Source: Desmodesmus armatus (Eukaryota; Chlorophyta; Chlorophyceae; Sphaeropleales; Scenedesmaceae). From it: 64,000 nucleotides of DNA. How positions within the stretch are numbered: position 1 is the stretch's first letter; each line of letters starts with the position of its first letter. Of this stretch, positions 19,592 to 31,878 are shown piece after piece. The DNA lies in assembly GCA_007449985.2 (NCBI GenBank), contig VIIQ02000089.1, positions 277,807-341,806 on the forward strand, in the 5' to 3' direction. The notes under the pieces are model-generated. The model was not told where the DNA came from. It searched no databases and saw nothing but the letters and a program-made list of their open reading frames with translations. The position numbers and the translations under genes are program-made.

Positions 19592-22500
19592 TCATAGCAC
19601 CACGATACATGCTGTTTTGGCTGCTTGCAAGTCCAAATGCTGATACAAGGAAAACACAGCACCCGGTGCGACCACTGCCACAGCTTGCAAACCGCGACAG
19701 CTGCACAGGCCTTCACGCAGTGCGGGGGTGCTCCATATGAGCATACTCAACCAACCGCTGCAGCGCAACCGCCTTGGCAAGCCGGAACCCACCTCGCCGC
19801 ACACCCTGCTCCACCCCCTCCTCCCCCTCTCCCTCGCTCTCCTCCCCTCCATGCCAAAGGTTACGTCATCGCCCTCGTCACTGATGCCGCCGACGTCACC
19901 AGCCGCCAGGGCGGCAGCAATGGCGTCATCGTCGTCATCATTTATGTCATCGCTGTCGGGGATTACGTCATCATCGTCATCGGATAGTGCTGTGTCATCT
20001 GCCTCTGCTTCGTTGTAGTCATCGCCAAATAGGAGCTCCCTGCCACCACCTGAAGATCACACGGTATATGTGCAGCAGCAGCATCAGCAGCGACTGGATG
20101 TTAGTTTACTTATGTTCAACACATGTGTACAGCCTCTGGAAGGCTCCCTGCCATGCTTGTGGGGGTCTGCTGTGTTAGCTCCCAAACTTTGTTACATGAT
20201 GTAACAAATCAGTTGATTTGTTACATCATGTAACAAATCAACTCGACATCATGTGCTGCCATGCATGGTATGCCGTGCGCTGAGCCGGTGCATCTCAGAC
20301 AACTGCTGTCTGACAGCATGATATACATTGTGTCACGCCTGAATGACTGTGTGTGACAATCAGATTGAGCCGCAATGTGCATATGCTCTGCTCTATATGC
20401 ATGTTTCTCTGCTTCACATGTATCATGAGTCATTGGTGTAGAGCTTTTAACACATGCCAGCATCATGATGCGCTCACAACTGCCAAAGGGTGGAACCCAG
20501 TAAACAGGAACCCTGGGCAAAAGCTTTTGAAAGCTCAAAATAAGACTGCATTTTTGCGAGGCCCAACCCACCTGGTGTGACTGAGGTGATGAAGTAGGCA
20601 AAGCGGCCCAGGGCGCTGTGTGCAGGGAAGTTGGCGGGGGGCAGGTTTGCCGGGCTGTGCTCATGCTGGTGCTCAGTGGAGTCGCTGCTGTCAGTGCCGA
20701 CAGCAGCATCTGCAGATGCGGGCCCAATAAAGCGCAAGCAATTTGCAATTTGATGCAGGCACATCAGCAGTAGTAGTAACAGATGCCACACCAACGTTGC
20801 GCGACCGTCACGGTGAGCTTCAGCTCACAGACAAATCAGGCAGCCCGGTAGGTGAACCAATGCATGGCAACCACACATGCGCAAAGAGTATGCAACTTAC
20901 AGGATCAATCATTGAATGCCTGCTGGTGGCTAAGGGCATGGCATGTATGCTGCTGTCATTGCCCATCCAACTGACACCAAAGGTTGAAGCAGGAGGGTGT
21001 GGTTCGGAGGCCATATGCCGGTGTGGCTGCCAGCCGTAAGCCACATGTTACAGTCACCCTTGCCAGGTATTGCACATGCCCATGCACACATTTTGCTTGC
21101 TCGCTTACGTCCGTAATCATCAAACCCTTCATCCGCAGATCCAGTCCCCGCAGCAGCACCCAGCTGGGGGTACCCTCCACTCAGGAACCTCCCAGCACCC
21201 TGCTTCATCCTCCCCCACCCCCTCTTCAAACCCTCCACCATAGCCCCTGCAGCAAAGCCAGTGCCTGCTGCTGCTGACCCCACCCCCCTCTGCACCTGCT
21301 CTCCACTGGGCAGGGCCACCTGAGCAGCATGCACCACATTGGCGGCTGCATTGCTGCCAGCCGCCGCCGCATTGCTGCCAGCATGGCGCGCAGCCGCCGC
21401 GGCATTGCTGCCAGCCGCCGCCGCACTGCTGCCAGCCTGGCGTGCAGCCGCTGCAGCCGCCGCGGCGCCGTGCCGCAGCTGACGACCTCCCCTCGTTGCA
21501 CCACCCCTCGCTTGCTGCGCAGCTGCACGCAACCCTCCCCTGCCTCCCAGAGCCCTGGAAACCCAGGTAGGTACAACCCTGCTAAACCCTGATCCCAAAA
21601 ACGCCTTCCCCCCTGCCACAGGGCGCAACAGGAGGTAAACCCCAGGGCCGACCAGCGGCACCGCAAGCATCGCTGCCCCGAGCAGCAGCGCGCCGGGGAG
21701 GCTTTGCGCGATTTCAACGCCGCAAGCGCGCGCGTCATTCACGACCAGAAATGGGCTCATAAGAGTAAGGAGTGAGAGGTCGACGGTCATGACGTGGATG
21801 GCCCTGCTGTGGCTGAAGAGGAAGCCGAAGTGGGCCCAGGTGGCTGGGGTGGCGGCGAGGCAGAGGGCCAGTAGGAGGGCAATGGAGGCTGTGATGATGG
21901 CGGGGAGGAGTCGGCCTTCGTGCTGCCTCTGGAGCCACAGGGCATTGCCGGTCTGCAGGGATGGGTGGGGGGGGGGTGCGAGGGGGGGGGGAGTGAGTAT
22001 GAGGGAGGAGGCACTATTGGTGTGGTCAAAACCGTGTGCCCGCTGACACATAGCGTGCATGCGGGGGGGGGGGGGGGGGGAGGCAAAGGGCCAGCAGGAG
22101 GGCGATGGAGGCTGTGATGATGGCGGGTAGGAGGCGGCCCTCGTGCTGCCTCTGGAGCCACAGGGCATTGCCGGTCTGCAGGGATGGGTGGGGTGGGGTG
22201 CGAGGGGGGGGGGGTGGGGAGGCAGGAGGGAGTTTGAGAGTGACATTGCCACTGGTTTGGTCAAAACCGTGTGCCCACTGACACATAGCGTGCATGCGCG
22301 GGGGGGGGGGGGGGGGGAAGGGCCAGCAGGAGGGCGATGGAGGCTGTGATGATGGCGGGTAGGAGGCGGCCCCCGTGCTGCCTCTGCAGCCACAGGGTGC
22401 TGCCAGTCTGCAAGGAGAGGCGGGGGGCCAAGGGAGTAGGAGTGCCAGTCAATGAGCTGGGGTTGCTACTGATTGGCTGATTAGAAGTAAGCCAAGCATG

Positions 22501-25500
22501 TGGTGATGTGCGGCTATTGACCAAAGCGGGTGCAGGGGGATAGGGAGTAGGCTGGGGTGGCGGCAAGGCAGAGGGCCAGCAAGAGGGCACTAGAGGCTGT
22601 GATGATGGCGGGTAGGAGGCGGCCCTCGTGCTGCCTCTGAAGCCACAGGGCATTGCCGGTCTGCAAGGAAGGGGGAGGGGCAGGGGAGTAGGAGTGCCAG
22701 TGAGTGAGCTGGGGTTGCTACTGATTTGGTCCAACTGCGAGTAATCCAAGCATGTGAAACAGGGTGCAGGGAGATGGGGAGTAGGCTGAGGTGGCGGCGA
22801 GGCAGAGGGCGTGTAGGAGGGCAATGGAGGTGGTGATGATGGCGGGTAGGAGGCGGCACTCGTGCTGCCTCTGCAGCCACAGGGCATTGCCGGTCTGCAG
22901 GGATGGGTGGGGTGGGTGGGGGGTGGGGGGGGGGGGTGGTCCCAGGGGGGGGGTGGAGTGAGTATGAGGGTTGAGTCACCATTGGTTGGTCCAAACTGTG
23001 TCTGCCCGCTGACAGATAGCGTGCATGCAAGAGAGGGGGGGGGGCGAGGCAGAGGGCCAGCAGGAGGGTGATGGAGGCTGTGATGATGGCGGGGAGGAAG
23101 TGCCCCTCGTGCTGCCTCTGGAGCCACAGGGTGCTGCCGGTCTGCGAAGGGGGGGGGGGCGCAGGGGAGAAGAACTGCCAGTGAGTAGGTTTGCCACTGA
23201 TTGGATTCGAAATAAGCCCAGCATTTGGTGGGCCGCCCTCCGGGTGATGTGGTAATGAGCGCGAGGCACCTTCAGGCTGCTTCCAGGCTGGAAGCTGGCA
23301 GCTCAGCTGGCAGTGCACTTATAGTACGGTTTGTTGTAATACTGAACAATATGGATTTGGGGGCCGCGCATGGTCTGATCAGCTAAATTGACTTGCTGGC
23401 AGCACGTGCATAGGCGGCAGCGTATGCATACTGACAGTGCAGCACTCACCAGGCACTCACCTTGGGCCCCCTTCCAGGTCCAAAGCAAAGTGCAGCAGCA
23501 GCAGAGTGCACGCCTTGAGAGCAAAACATGATGAAATGATAAAAAAGAATGATAAAATAAAGCAGCACAGCTCACCAGGCGTGCAGGCGGCATCTTCTGG
23601 CTCCTGCCAGCTCCTGTGCGTGGCCTCCAGCGTGCCAGGTAGCTCAGCAGGGCAAATGCACCAGCAACGTATGAGAGGGCCAGGTGGGGCCACATGGCAG
23701 GCTGCAGGGGCGGCAGCAACAGCGTGGCATGAAAACAGTGTGAGGCATGCAATAATACTACCTGCACTTCCGCACAGCCTCCGCAGCCTCACACCAAAGG
23801 ATTTTTGAAACCGACAGACATCGTTGTCAGTGAGTAGCAGCTGCAGGTGTCTGCATGGGCTTTGGCCGGCTGAGCACTAACAACAAAATAGCTCAGCAGG
23901 GCAAAGGCACCAGCGATGTACGACAGGGCCAGGTGGGGCCACATGGCAGGCTGCATGGGGGGCAGCAGTGGCAGGGTGACATTCATACAGTGTGTCATGC
24001 ATTGCACTGTGTGAGAGCTGTCAACAAATTTGAAGCATGTGACAGTGTAAGGGTGTGTATTGCTTCCGAAGTGCCGGGCACACCCTCCCATCAGCAGGTG
24101 TCTCGAGATCGGAAGAATGCGCTGCCTGCAGGCTGGCTATCCCTGCTGCATTCTTCTTGCTGAGACTCCTCTGGGCTGCAGCTCGGAACTGCATGTGGTT
24201 CAACCAGTGGCCGCCATGATGGCCTCTACAATTTCAAGACGCCTCGTTGATGTGTTGGCTGCGCAGTTTATCCCGCATGCGGCGCTCGAGCATCTCCCAC
24301 ATGGCTACAGGTATCTACTGATAGCAGCATGATACTTCTGTTAGCTGCCACCTGGCAGCATTGTTGGTAGAGAGATTCTATCCTCTAGAATCCTCACCTT
24401 GCCGCCGTGGCTGCGCAATGTAGGCCCGGCATGAGGCAGTCGAGTATCTCTAAATAAGCAGTGATATCTCAATGATCCTGCTAGACATCTGACTCCAGCT
24501 TGGCAAGCTGTCTGTACCACAGGCTGTGCATGTTTGCCTCCCTAAGTCACGCTATGGCATGCGGCTCACCTTGCCCCCGTGGCTGCGCAATGCAGGCCAC
24601 ATCAGGCAGTTGAGTATGAAGGGGAACAGCCCCAGCAGGTTGAACATCACAAAGGCCAGGGCGTTGTCGTAGAAGCCACGGGACAGCAGACGCAGGTCGT
24701 GCCGCAGACCAAGGGCGTTGGGAGCCAGCAGGAACGCATAGCCTGCATGCATTGAGGGGGGGGGGTGGCGATAACGGGGTGAGGGGGGAGGGGGCTGAGA
24801 CCGGGTAATAGGCAAGGCATGGGGCTAGCAAGAGCAAGAGGTGAGGGCACAGTTGAAGGTCGTGGCGCAGACCAAGGGCGTTGGGAGCAAGCAGGAACGC
24901 ATACCCTGCATGTGCGCAAGTGCAGTACAGCACAGTACAGTTGTACAGTGCAGTAAGATTGCGCAGTACCTGTAAAGTGAAGTTGAACAGCACACAGTAC
25001 AGCAACTTGCTATAAACCTTTGTTTGAGACATCATGTCCCATGGGACGGTCCCACCCTCAGCACTGGCCACGGAGCCTCGGTCTCAAATAGGTCACAAGG
25101 ACTCCTGGCACTCAATTGCAAAAGGACAATCGCAAGAACCAGCAGGACAGCAAGGGGGCGGGGCATGGTGGCAGGAACGGAAGGGCGGAGATGGCGCTTC
25201 GCTGACTCTTGGATTCACAGTGCCACTCTATCACTGTACGGTAGCAGGAGGGACCGAGACCCCATGTCCCAGGCAAGGGTCTGCTGATTAGTAGGTTGCA
25301 AGATGCGCTGTACGTGCGCATTCCTGTTGCTTGGCAGCACAATACCCGATGCCATGCTGCATGGTGCAGCATCTTTTATGCTGTTGAAGACTTTAGGCCT
25401 TCAAGGCACTGAGTGCCAAAGTAACACTCACCAAGCAAGGCAGCGCACAGCGCCGCTGCCAGGCCCTTGACCAGCTTCACACGTTGCTGCCAGGAGCCCA

Positions 25501-26707
25501 GGCTGAGGGTGCCCAGGCTGGGCAGGTCGTGCAGTGCCTGACCAGCAGCATCAGCAAGACCTGCGCAAAGGATGAGAGGGGGGGTGAGGGGGATACCAGA
25601 GTGAGTGGTGTGACGTCAGCCTGGCTGAGCCTGTGCAAGGCCCAGGCTGGGCAGGTCGTGCAGCGCCTGACCAGCAGCATCAGCAAGGCCTGCGCAAAGG
25701 GGGGAAGGCAGGGAGGCGGGCCGCGGCCGGGGGGCACACGACTGTGAGTAGGTTGAGGGGCAGACTTGTGGAGGGGGGGGGGCTTGATCCCACAGGTGGG
25801 GTGACGCGTGGTTGGTGCCGCCGGCGTCGGCAACATCGTGCAGCGCCTGACCAGCAGCATCAGCAAGACCTGTGTAACGGGGGGGGGGGGGGGGGAGGTG
25901 AATGAGGGGAAGGGATCAGGGGTGGGTGAGTGGGAGAGGGAGGGGGGTAAGAGGGGGGGGGGAGTGAGTGGTGTGGCGTCAGCCTTTGCAAGGCTGGGCA
26001 GGTCATGGAGCGCCTGACCAGCAGCATCAGCAAGGCCTGCGCAAGAGGCCGGGGGTGAGGGCAGAGGGGGTGGGGGGGGTGCATGTGAGTGGGCCGAGCA
26101 GAAGACCTTTCAGGGAGAGGGGGGCGCAAAACCCTGTGTCGCTTGCCCGCATGTCCCCCATGCCAGCAGGGTACACTTCTCCTCCCTCATCACAAGTGCC
26201 CATCGGACCAGCTGAGCTCACCACAAGGCGCACAAAGCCCATGCTGACAAACTGACCCAAAATACAAGCACCAACGCTGGTAACAGTGGGGTGTGTGTGC
26301 TACGAGTCCCCTAGCCTACCAGCATGGCATCCCCCCCTTCCAGAGCTCTTCACCCACCTGCCAGCCCCATATCGCTTGCCAGCCTGTCCCCCATGCCAGC
26401 AGGGTACACCTCTCCTGCCTCATCATACACCATAGGACCCACTGGCCCAGCAGGTGATGCGCCAGCATTATGCAGCTTCCTCTTCACGCCATCCCTTGCT
26501 GCTACAAATCCTGCAGCAGCAGCTCCAGCTGCTGTCTTTGCGGCGGCGCCGATACGAGCAGCAGCGGCCGCTGCCGGGTCTGTTGGTGCTGCTGCGGGGT
26601 GTAGCAGCTCTGGGGTTACTGGTCCATGGTGGGCTGATGCCCGTGTGCGTGCTGACTTGGGGGTCTGTGCTGCTGTATCAGCAGCATAAGGGCCATCTCC
26701 ATATGGG
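19592..26707 (-). CDS. Polytopic membrane protein with acidic C-terminal tail (family unassigned)
   Basis: Probable exons: 26707-26358, 25560-25432, 24742-24570, 23701-23576, perhaps 23517-23465, 21952-21109, 20709-20572, 20049-19592. The 5' end is not found. An Ala-rich segment ending YDEAGEVYPAGMGDRLASDM is followed by LADAAGQALHDLPSLGTLSL, then hydrophobic segments: YAFLLAPNALGLRHDLRLLS plus FVMFNLLGLFPFILNCLMWP; MWPHLALSYVAGAFALLSYL; LPAIITASIALLLALCLAA; FLFSHSRAIHVMTVDLSLLT plus LMSPFLVVND; and GALLLGAAMLAVPLVGPGVY. Next come an Ala-rich stretch and a tail full of Asp (DDDDDVIPDSDDINDDDDD). The order of segments around HVMTVDLSLL and VPLVGPGVYLL resembles a plastid/cyanobacterial membrane-protein family, so a chloroplast location is plausible, but I cannot name the family. 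Many exons have tandem echoes. Exon 23517-23465 joins its neighbours in frame only with one extra base, so it is uncertain. Confidence 0.65.
20188..20237. repeat. Perfect nested palindrome
   Basis: Arms 20188-20211 and 20214-20237 are perfect 24-base inverted repeats around two bases. Each arm itself contains the palindrome GTTACATNATGTAAC. It lies in an intron of the membrane-protein gene. It could be a mobile-element end, a protein-binding site or a cruciform. Confidence 0.8.
22080..23155 (-). repeat. Five tandem echoes of the membrane-protein exon 21109-21952
   Basis: The exon start (TGNALWLQRQHEGRLLPAIITASIALLLALCL, acceptor ...CTGCAG|ACCGGC) is repeated upstream near 22190, 22410, 22660, 22905 and 23150. 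The intervals are about 220-250 bases, with C-homopolymers and a conserved CTATGTGTCAG-type intronic segment. Several copies keep an open frame through the transmembrane segment. Only the copy starting at 21952 continues into the full exon. Confidence 0.85.
23880..23965 (-). repeat. Echo of the membrane-protein exon 23576-23701
   Basis: This copy reads PAMWPHLALSYIAGAFALLSYF, nearly identical to the exon at 23576-23701, then diverges. It could be an alternative exon. Confidence 0.7.
24838..24908 (-). repeat. Echo of the membrane-protein exon 24570-24742, 5' part
   Basis: It repeats GYAFLLAPNALGLRHDLQL upstream of the real exon. Decayed echoes of the exon's 3' part are seen at about 24390-24445 and 24240-24300. 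Confidence 0.7.
25640..26240 (-). repeat. Echoes of membrane-protein exons 25432-25560 and 26358-26707
   Basis: The start of exon 25432-25560 (GLADAAGQALHDLPSLG, acceptor GCGCAG|GT) recurs near 25690, 25870 and 26040. An echo of the 3' part of exon 26358-26707 (GEVYPAGMGD) is at about 26140-26240. One intron therefore contains 5'-exon echoes next to its right-hand exon and 3'-exon echoes next to its left-hand exon, as expected if each edge duplicated independently. Confidence 0.8.
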
Positions 26708-27376
26708 CTGCAGCAGACAAGGAGAATCCTCAGACGTCCATATGATGATGCAGATTACTGAATTCAAGTGTTGGATTGGCCTGTTACCTGCTCATTGCAG
26801 CAGCCCGGTGAGTTTTCTGTTGTCGCTGTTTCTTAGTGCAGTGTAGCCAGTGCTCACAAGCGGTTGCGGAGGTTGATATACTTTTTGGAGAAAACGTTGC
26901 AAAAGCTACAGTGACCGAAAGTGAGGTTGCAACACTGCCAGAGACGTTCTTCCGCTGCTACGCAGGTGTGACGCAATCACACGTCATGGGTTGGAAGGTG
27001 AAATTCGACTAACAGGTTCCGTAATCGTTTTCATGAAGGCGAATAATGCTGTTTGCGTTGCGCTGTAAGGCGTGCGACTCGTGGAGGACCCTACTTTGAC
27101 CGGCTGGCTTTGACCTGCAACAACAGGTGTGGTGACACGCGAAGGAAGGTTGCCCACCCATTCAGGCGCTGGAAAAATTGCAGTCCCGATATCCAGTCGC
27201 AAACAATGGCTGCAACCCAGGACAGCATACTTGAGCCCAACCCTGCACCTTGTGCAGGTGCCTGGCGACACCTCAGCGCAGTGACAGCACGCAACAAACC
27301 TTCCGAACAAGCTCTGCGTCCCAACGCTGTCCCACACACCAAGCCTGCAGGACTCGATCCACACCCCGCGCTTCAG
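26708..27376. other. Region between two co-directional genes; no confident gene
   Basis: The missing 5' exon of the membrane-protein gene should lie here or beyond. The - strand frame at 26984-27364 is open for 126 codons, but its apparent start is not ATG and no family was recognised. No homopolymer arrays are present. Confidence 0.4.
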
Positions 27377-27545
27377 CGCTTGAAGTGTTTCATGTTTGCG
27401 ACTATCGTGTTCATGGTCATCCCCTTCTCCTGCGCAATGCCGCCAAACGGCACGAACCGCAACGGCTGCGCTGCGCCCGCTGCGAAGTCCGGCAGGCTGC
27501 CTGCACCAGCACCTGCGGCAAGGGTGCCCTGGGTGCGCCCCACCT
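27377..27545 (-). pseudogene. Duplicate of the 3' end of the KGK-repeat gene
   Basis: This copies the terminal exon's last 160 bases, including FVPFGGIAQEKGMTMNTIVA and the stop, 3' of the true stop at 27626. It has a few substitutions (N(M/R)KHFKR). It is the same arrangement as the duplicated UTP12 3' end. Confidence 0.8.
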
Positions 27546-27625
27546 GATCACACAGCGCTGTCCAACACACCACCCATCAGACCACCCACCACCACCAGAC
27601 TCCACCCACACCTCCCGTGATACCC

Positions 27626-30600
27626 TCAGCGCTTGAAGTGCTTGCGGTTTGCAACAATCGTATTCATCGTCATTCCCTTCTCCTGCGCGATGCCACCAAA
27701 CGGCACGAACCGCACCGGCTGCGCTGCGCCCGCCGCGATCAGCGCCTGCAGGCTGCCTGCGCCAGCACCTGCGGCAGATGGTGCCCTGTTTGCCTTGCGC
27801 GGTGGCTTTGCTGCATCGTTCCAGTTTTGCTGGCAGCGCTTGGTCTCATCTGGACTGAGGGGCTTGAAGGTCATCAGGGAGTACATGTCAACCTGTAGCA
27901 ACAAGGTAAATGGTGCATAAGTGTGTAAGGCCCTTGGAAGACTATGGGGTTGCAGGCCAAAGAGGATCATACATCTGTTATCAGATGTATCGCATCGATG
28001 CAATCAAAGCATGGGTGCCAAGCAGCAACCAACAGAGCACCTGTACTGCTTGCCGCCTGGCAATGCGCATGTAAATTTTTGAATGCAGTCCTCCATGTAT
28101 TGAGTAACCACAACACTTCAAGCCAGGATGCTGACATCAAGCTGGGCACCTGGAATAATCATGTGATCACCAGTGTGGATGATTCCATCATGACGACCAC
28201 ACTGGTCAATGTATGGCCCCACAGTATCAATATATGAACCCACATTATCAATGTATGACCCCACAGTGATCACCAGTGTGGATGATTCTATCATGACGCC
28301 CACACTGGTCAATGTATGCATTCTCCAGTTGTGCTACTGTACCCACCTTTGCAGAATTGGTTGCGGAGTATGGGTCTGGATACTGCACCTTCCATGGGCC
28401 TTGCCGTCGCCAACAACCACACAGGACGGCAGGGGGTTCTGCGGCAGACACAGCAGCAAACATGAGGCGCTTGTAACAACATTTGAGCATGCAAGGGGAG
28501 CTGCCGGTGCTATTACTACCCCAGCCTCCTACTGAAGCCCAATAAAGCACGTCAACACCCCAGCCCTACTACTGTTTAGGCATACACCCAACCCCAAGCT
28601 CAAACGAACTGCCCCTCACCTCCACCGCCATGGTCTGTGCCGCTGTGATGAAGTTGTAGCTGTTTGATGGGGGTGACAGGGGCCGCTTGCCGATGGGTGG
28701 CAGGTCACACCAGCAGCCCTCACTGGGTGGGGGGCCCTTGAAGGTGGCAGCATGCAGGGTGGCTGCTGCTGCAGGGGAGTCATCCACAGGCTTTTTACCC
28801 TTGTTGGGCTGGATCATCCTGTACACATGTACAGTGACATGTGCAGTACAATACAGTACAACACAAGACAATCAGTCAGCCAGTCAGTCAGTCAAGCCGC
28901 CAAGTCAGTGAAGTCACCGTGAAAACCCCTCCCCCATCCCACCTGGTGATACACAAAAAGCAGTCAGTACAGTGCAGTGCATGCAGGGTGGCAGCTGCTG
29001 CGGGTGAGTCATTGACAGGCTTTTTGCCCTTTTTCGGCTGGATCATCCTGCACACGTGCATTGACAACTACAGTACAGCACAAGACTGTCAGTCAGCTGC
29101 AGGAAGATCATCCGATGATCCCCGCAGCGGGGTTTTCGCCCATTTGACCTGGATCATCCTGCATGCAAAACAGCGCAATACAGTCAGTCAGAAAGTCAGT
29201 ACAGTGCATGCGTGGTCGGTGCTGCAGGGGAGTCACCACAGGCTCCTTCCCTTTGTTGGGCTGAATTCTCCTGCGCGCAGTCCATGACAAGTACAGTGCA
29301 GGACAGTAAACCGGCAAGTAAGGACAGTACAGTACATGCAGGGTGGGTGTTGCGGCGGGGGGGGGGGGGGGGGCGTTGTCAACAGGCTTCTTGCCCTTGT
29401 TGGGCTGATTCATCCTGCAGCTGCTGCAGTGACAGCAGCACCCATACATTTTTCCAGCCACGCCATGCATTCTTGTCAGCTGTCATCCTGATGCTGCTGC
29501 TGCTGCCCCCCCAGCCACCACCTTCCGCTGACATAACTGCTAGTCACCCTGCAATCACCACCCACAAGTTTCCCAGCCATGCATCCTGGTCAGCTATCGA
29601 CCTGCTGCTGCTGCTGCTGCTGCTGGTGACCTGTGTCTCACACCTGCCCCCCAGCCGCCACCTTCTGCTGACATGTCAGCCCACATCCAATCACCACCCA
29701 CCTGTTCCCCAGCCATGCATCCTGGTCAGCTATCGACCTACTGCTGCTGCTGCCCTGCTCCCGCCCCTCCTGCAGCACCCTCTGCTGCATTATTGCAAAC
29801 AGGTCCTGCCTTCCTCTGCTGCTGGCAGGGTCAGCTGCATGGCCCTTGCCCTTGGCCGGATCGATCTGGATGTTGCCTAGCCAGGCATCACTGGCTGGGG
29901 GACCTGCGGTACAACAACAGCAGCGGTACAATACGGTACAAGGCAGTGCAATAAGTGCAGCTGAGTGCAGTACGATAGCGCACCCCATACATAATCCCCT
30001 CCCCCCCCCTAACCCTCCCACCCACACACATTGACACGTCCTGTTCCCCTCCTTTACACACACTTGGCTACCCACCTGGTGAAGTCTGTGCCAGCAGCTG
30101 TGACATGTCAGCTGCACGCTTGGGGTCTGTAGGGGGAGACAGCGCCCGCTTGCCCTTTGTGGGGTCAATCTGAGCGCAACAGTAGACGCAAGACCAAAAA
30201 CACCAGTGAGCAAACACACATCAGACTTCCTGTGCACGACTGCCAAGAGGCCAACACCCGCAACGATGCGTCACCACACTACCAAGTCTACACCTCTACA
30301 GTCATATGAAGCATTCCAAATATGGCATACAATTACTCGCCATGGCAAAACACAGCACGCCACGCCATAGCACACAGCACGCCGCACCTGTATGTTGCCT
30401 ATCCATGAGTCCACCCCTCCTGCCTCCGTGCCCTGCAGCAGCCCAAACAGGCCGTTCCTGCCCTCCTTCATAGGCGCAGGCAGGAACTTCTTCCCAGTGG
30501 GTTTGGAGGTGTTGCCACGGGGGTGGGGCTGGCCTGCGCATGGGAGTGAGTGTGTGTGGGTGGACAGGAAAGAGTGAGGGCGAGGGAGGCGATGCTTCAG

Positions 30601-31091
30601 CTGCACCCAGGAGGAACAAGGCTTGCATCCACCCCGCTATGGTTGCTGCTGCTATTGCTGCTACGGCAGGAACACCGGGCATGTTGTGGTGAAGGTAGGA
30701 TTTCATCATATGGATGCTGTCCCTGCTGCCGCGCCCTTGCTGCCATAGCTGCTGCCCCTGCTGCAGCTTTGCAGAGGCTTCCTTGTGCTGAGCCGTCATG
30801 ACCCCTCCTGCGCCACTGCTGTAGGGCCATCAGGACTGAGGTGACAGCGCCACTACGCACCCTGGGGGCTAGCTGGACTTGCGCCGCACCATGCTTTTCA
30901 AGTATGCATCTTGACGCCCTGCTGTTGCTGCAACCACAACGGCTCCTGCTGCTGCTATGTTTGTAGTTGCAGGCCCTGGAGTCCCTTTGTTCTGCTGTGC
31001 TGCTGCCTACCTTCGTATCCGTCTTGCTTGAGCAGCGTTGTGTCGCCCCAGCCGTGCCACTGTGAGCGCTGGGCACTGCCATCCTGTGGGT
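27626..31091 (-). CDS. Unrecognised protein with repeated I(D/Q)P-x-KGK motif
   Basis: Probable exons: 31091-31021, (unresolved stretch about 30950-30600), 30533-30388, 30169-30076, 29903-29702, 28818-28620, 28439-28348, 27892-27626. The 5' end is not identified. The protein holds spaced related motifs: WIGNIQ|IDPTKGKRALSPP, WLGNIQIDPAKGKGHA, RMIQPNKGKKPVDDSP and PPIGKRPLSPPSNSYNFIT, then PWKVQYPDPYSATNSAK, VDMYSLMTFKPLSPDETKRC and a basic tail, MNTIVANRKHFKR. It looks soluble, with no membrane segment or signal peptide seen. I do not recognise the family. Spaced short motifs of this kind occur in structural or axonemal proteins, but that is only a guess. Exon 28439-28348 is 92 bases long where 93 are needed to keep both neighbours in phase, implying one missing base near 28400. 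Confidence 0.6.
28155..28320. repeat. Direct and inverted duplication in an intron
   Basis: A segment beginning ATCACCAGTGTGGATGATT recurs at about 28163 and 28266. Each copy contains a short inverted pair CCAGTGTGG / CCACACTGG, with GTATGACCCCACA-type spacers between them. It may be a small hairpin element duplicated in tandem. Confidence 0.55.
28985..29420 (-). repeat. Four tandem echoes of exon 28620-28818, 5' part
   Basis: RMIQPNKGKKPVDDSPAAAA with its acceptor recurs near 29045, 29160, 29270 and 29415, each followed by decaying sequence and runs of CAGTACAGT. Copies 1 and 4 are closest to the real exon. Confidence 0.8.
29445..29625 (-). repeat. Two echoes of exon 29702-29903, 3' part
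   Basis: The segment encoding SRSIADQDAWLG plus the intron start recurs at about 29570-29620 and 29445-29495, downstream of the exon end at 29702. Confidence 0.65.
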
Positions 31092-31878
31092 CTGTGGGGT
31101 GCAAGCAGCAGGACAGCAGCAGCCAGTACAAGGGTGGGGTGTGTGAGTAAGTTGGGGGCGTCCAAACAATGTGTGATTTGAAATGAAGGGGCTCAAAAGG
31201 AGCTGTGACAGCAGGTTGCATCAGCAGTCGGCTTGGTTGGGAGGAAGACTGTGCTGTAGCTTCAACTACAGGGGGTGTATGGCGATGCATTGCTGTTGTG
31301 CGAACTGCAGTGCTGCTGCCTCTTGCATGCTGTACACATGTGTGGCTGACCACATGTCAGCTGCCTGCCAACACTTCAAAGATGTATACTTACTGACTGA
31401 GTGTTGTCCTGCTGCCCCCACTGGATACAGTGGGTGTTTGGTTTCAGCCAAGGGACACACTGTTGGCACACTCCTTGCATACCTGCACAAACACATGTGC
31501 ACTGTCACCCCTCGCTGGCTGAAGCCCACATAAAGAGAAAGCATAAAAAAATCTATGTTTCCCTCCAAGCTCAGCAATGACAGGCATATTGAGCTCCTTC
31601 TGCTGCTGGCATGCATGTTTCTGCATGCCCCAGCACATGTGCAGCAAGGGTCAAGCTTACCGGACGCATGGCTCGACTGCAGAAACACTGGTATAGCTTT
31701 GACTGCCAAATGTGCTTCTATATGAATTCAACAGCTCCCCCCAGCTCTTCGGGTTCGTTTCTTGAGGAGCTGGCCCCATGTCAGTTCTTACGACAGCTGA
31801 TCGATGTCACTCATATACAGAGTTACCAGGATGATTGGTAAATAGTTAATAAGGCTCCCAAAGCACCCTCGGACCAGT

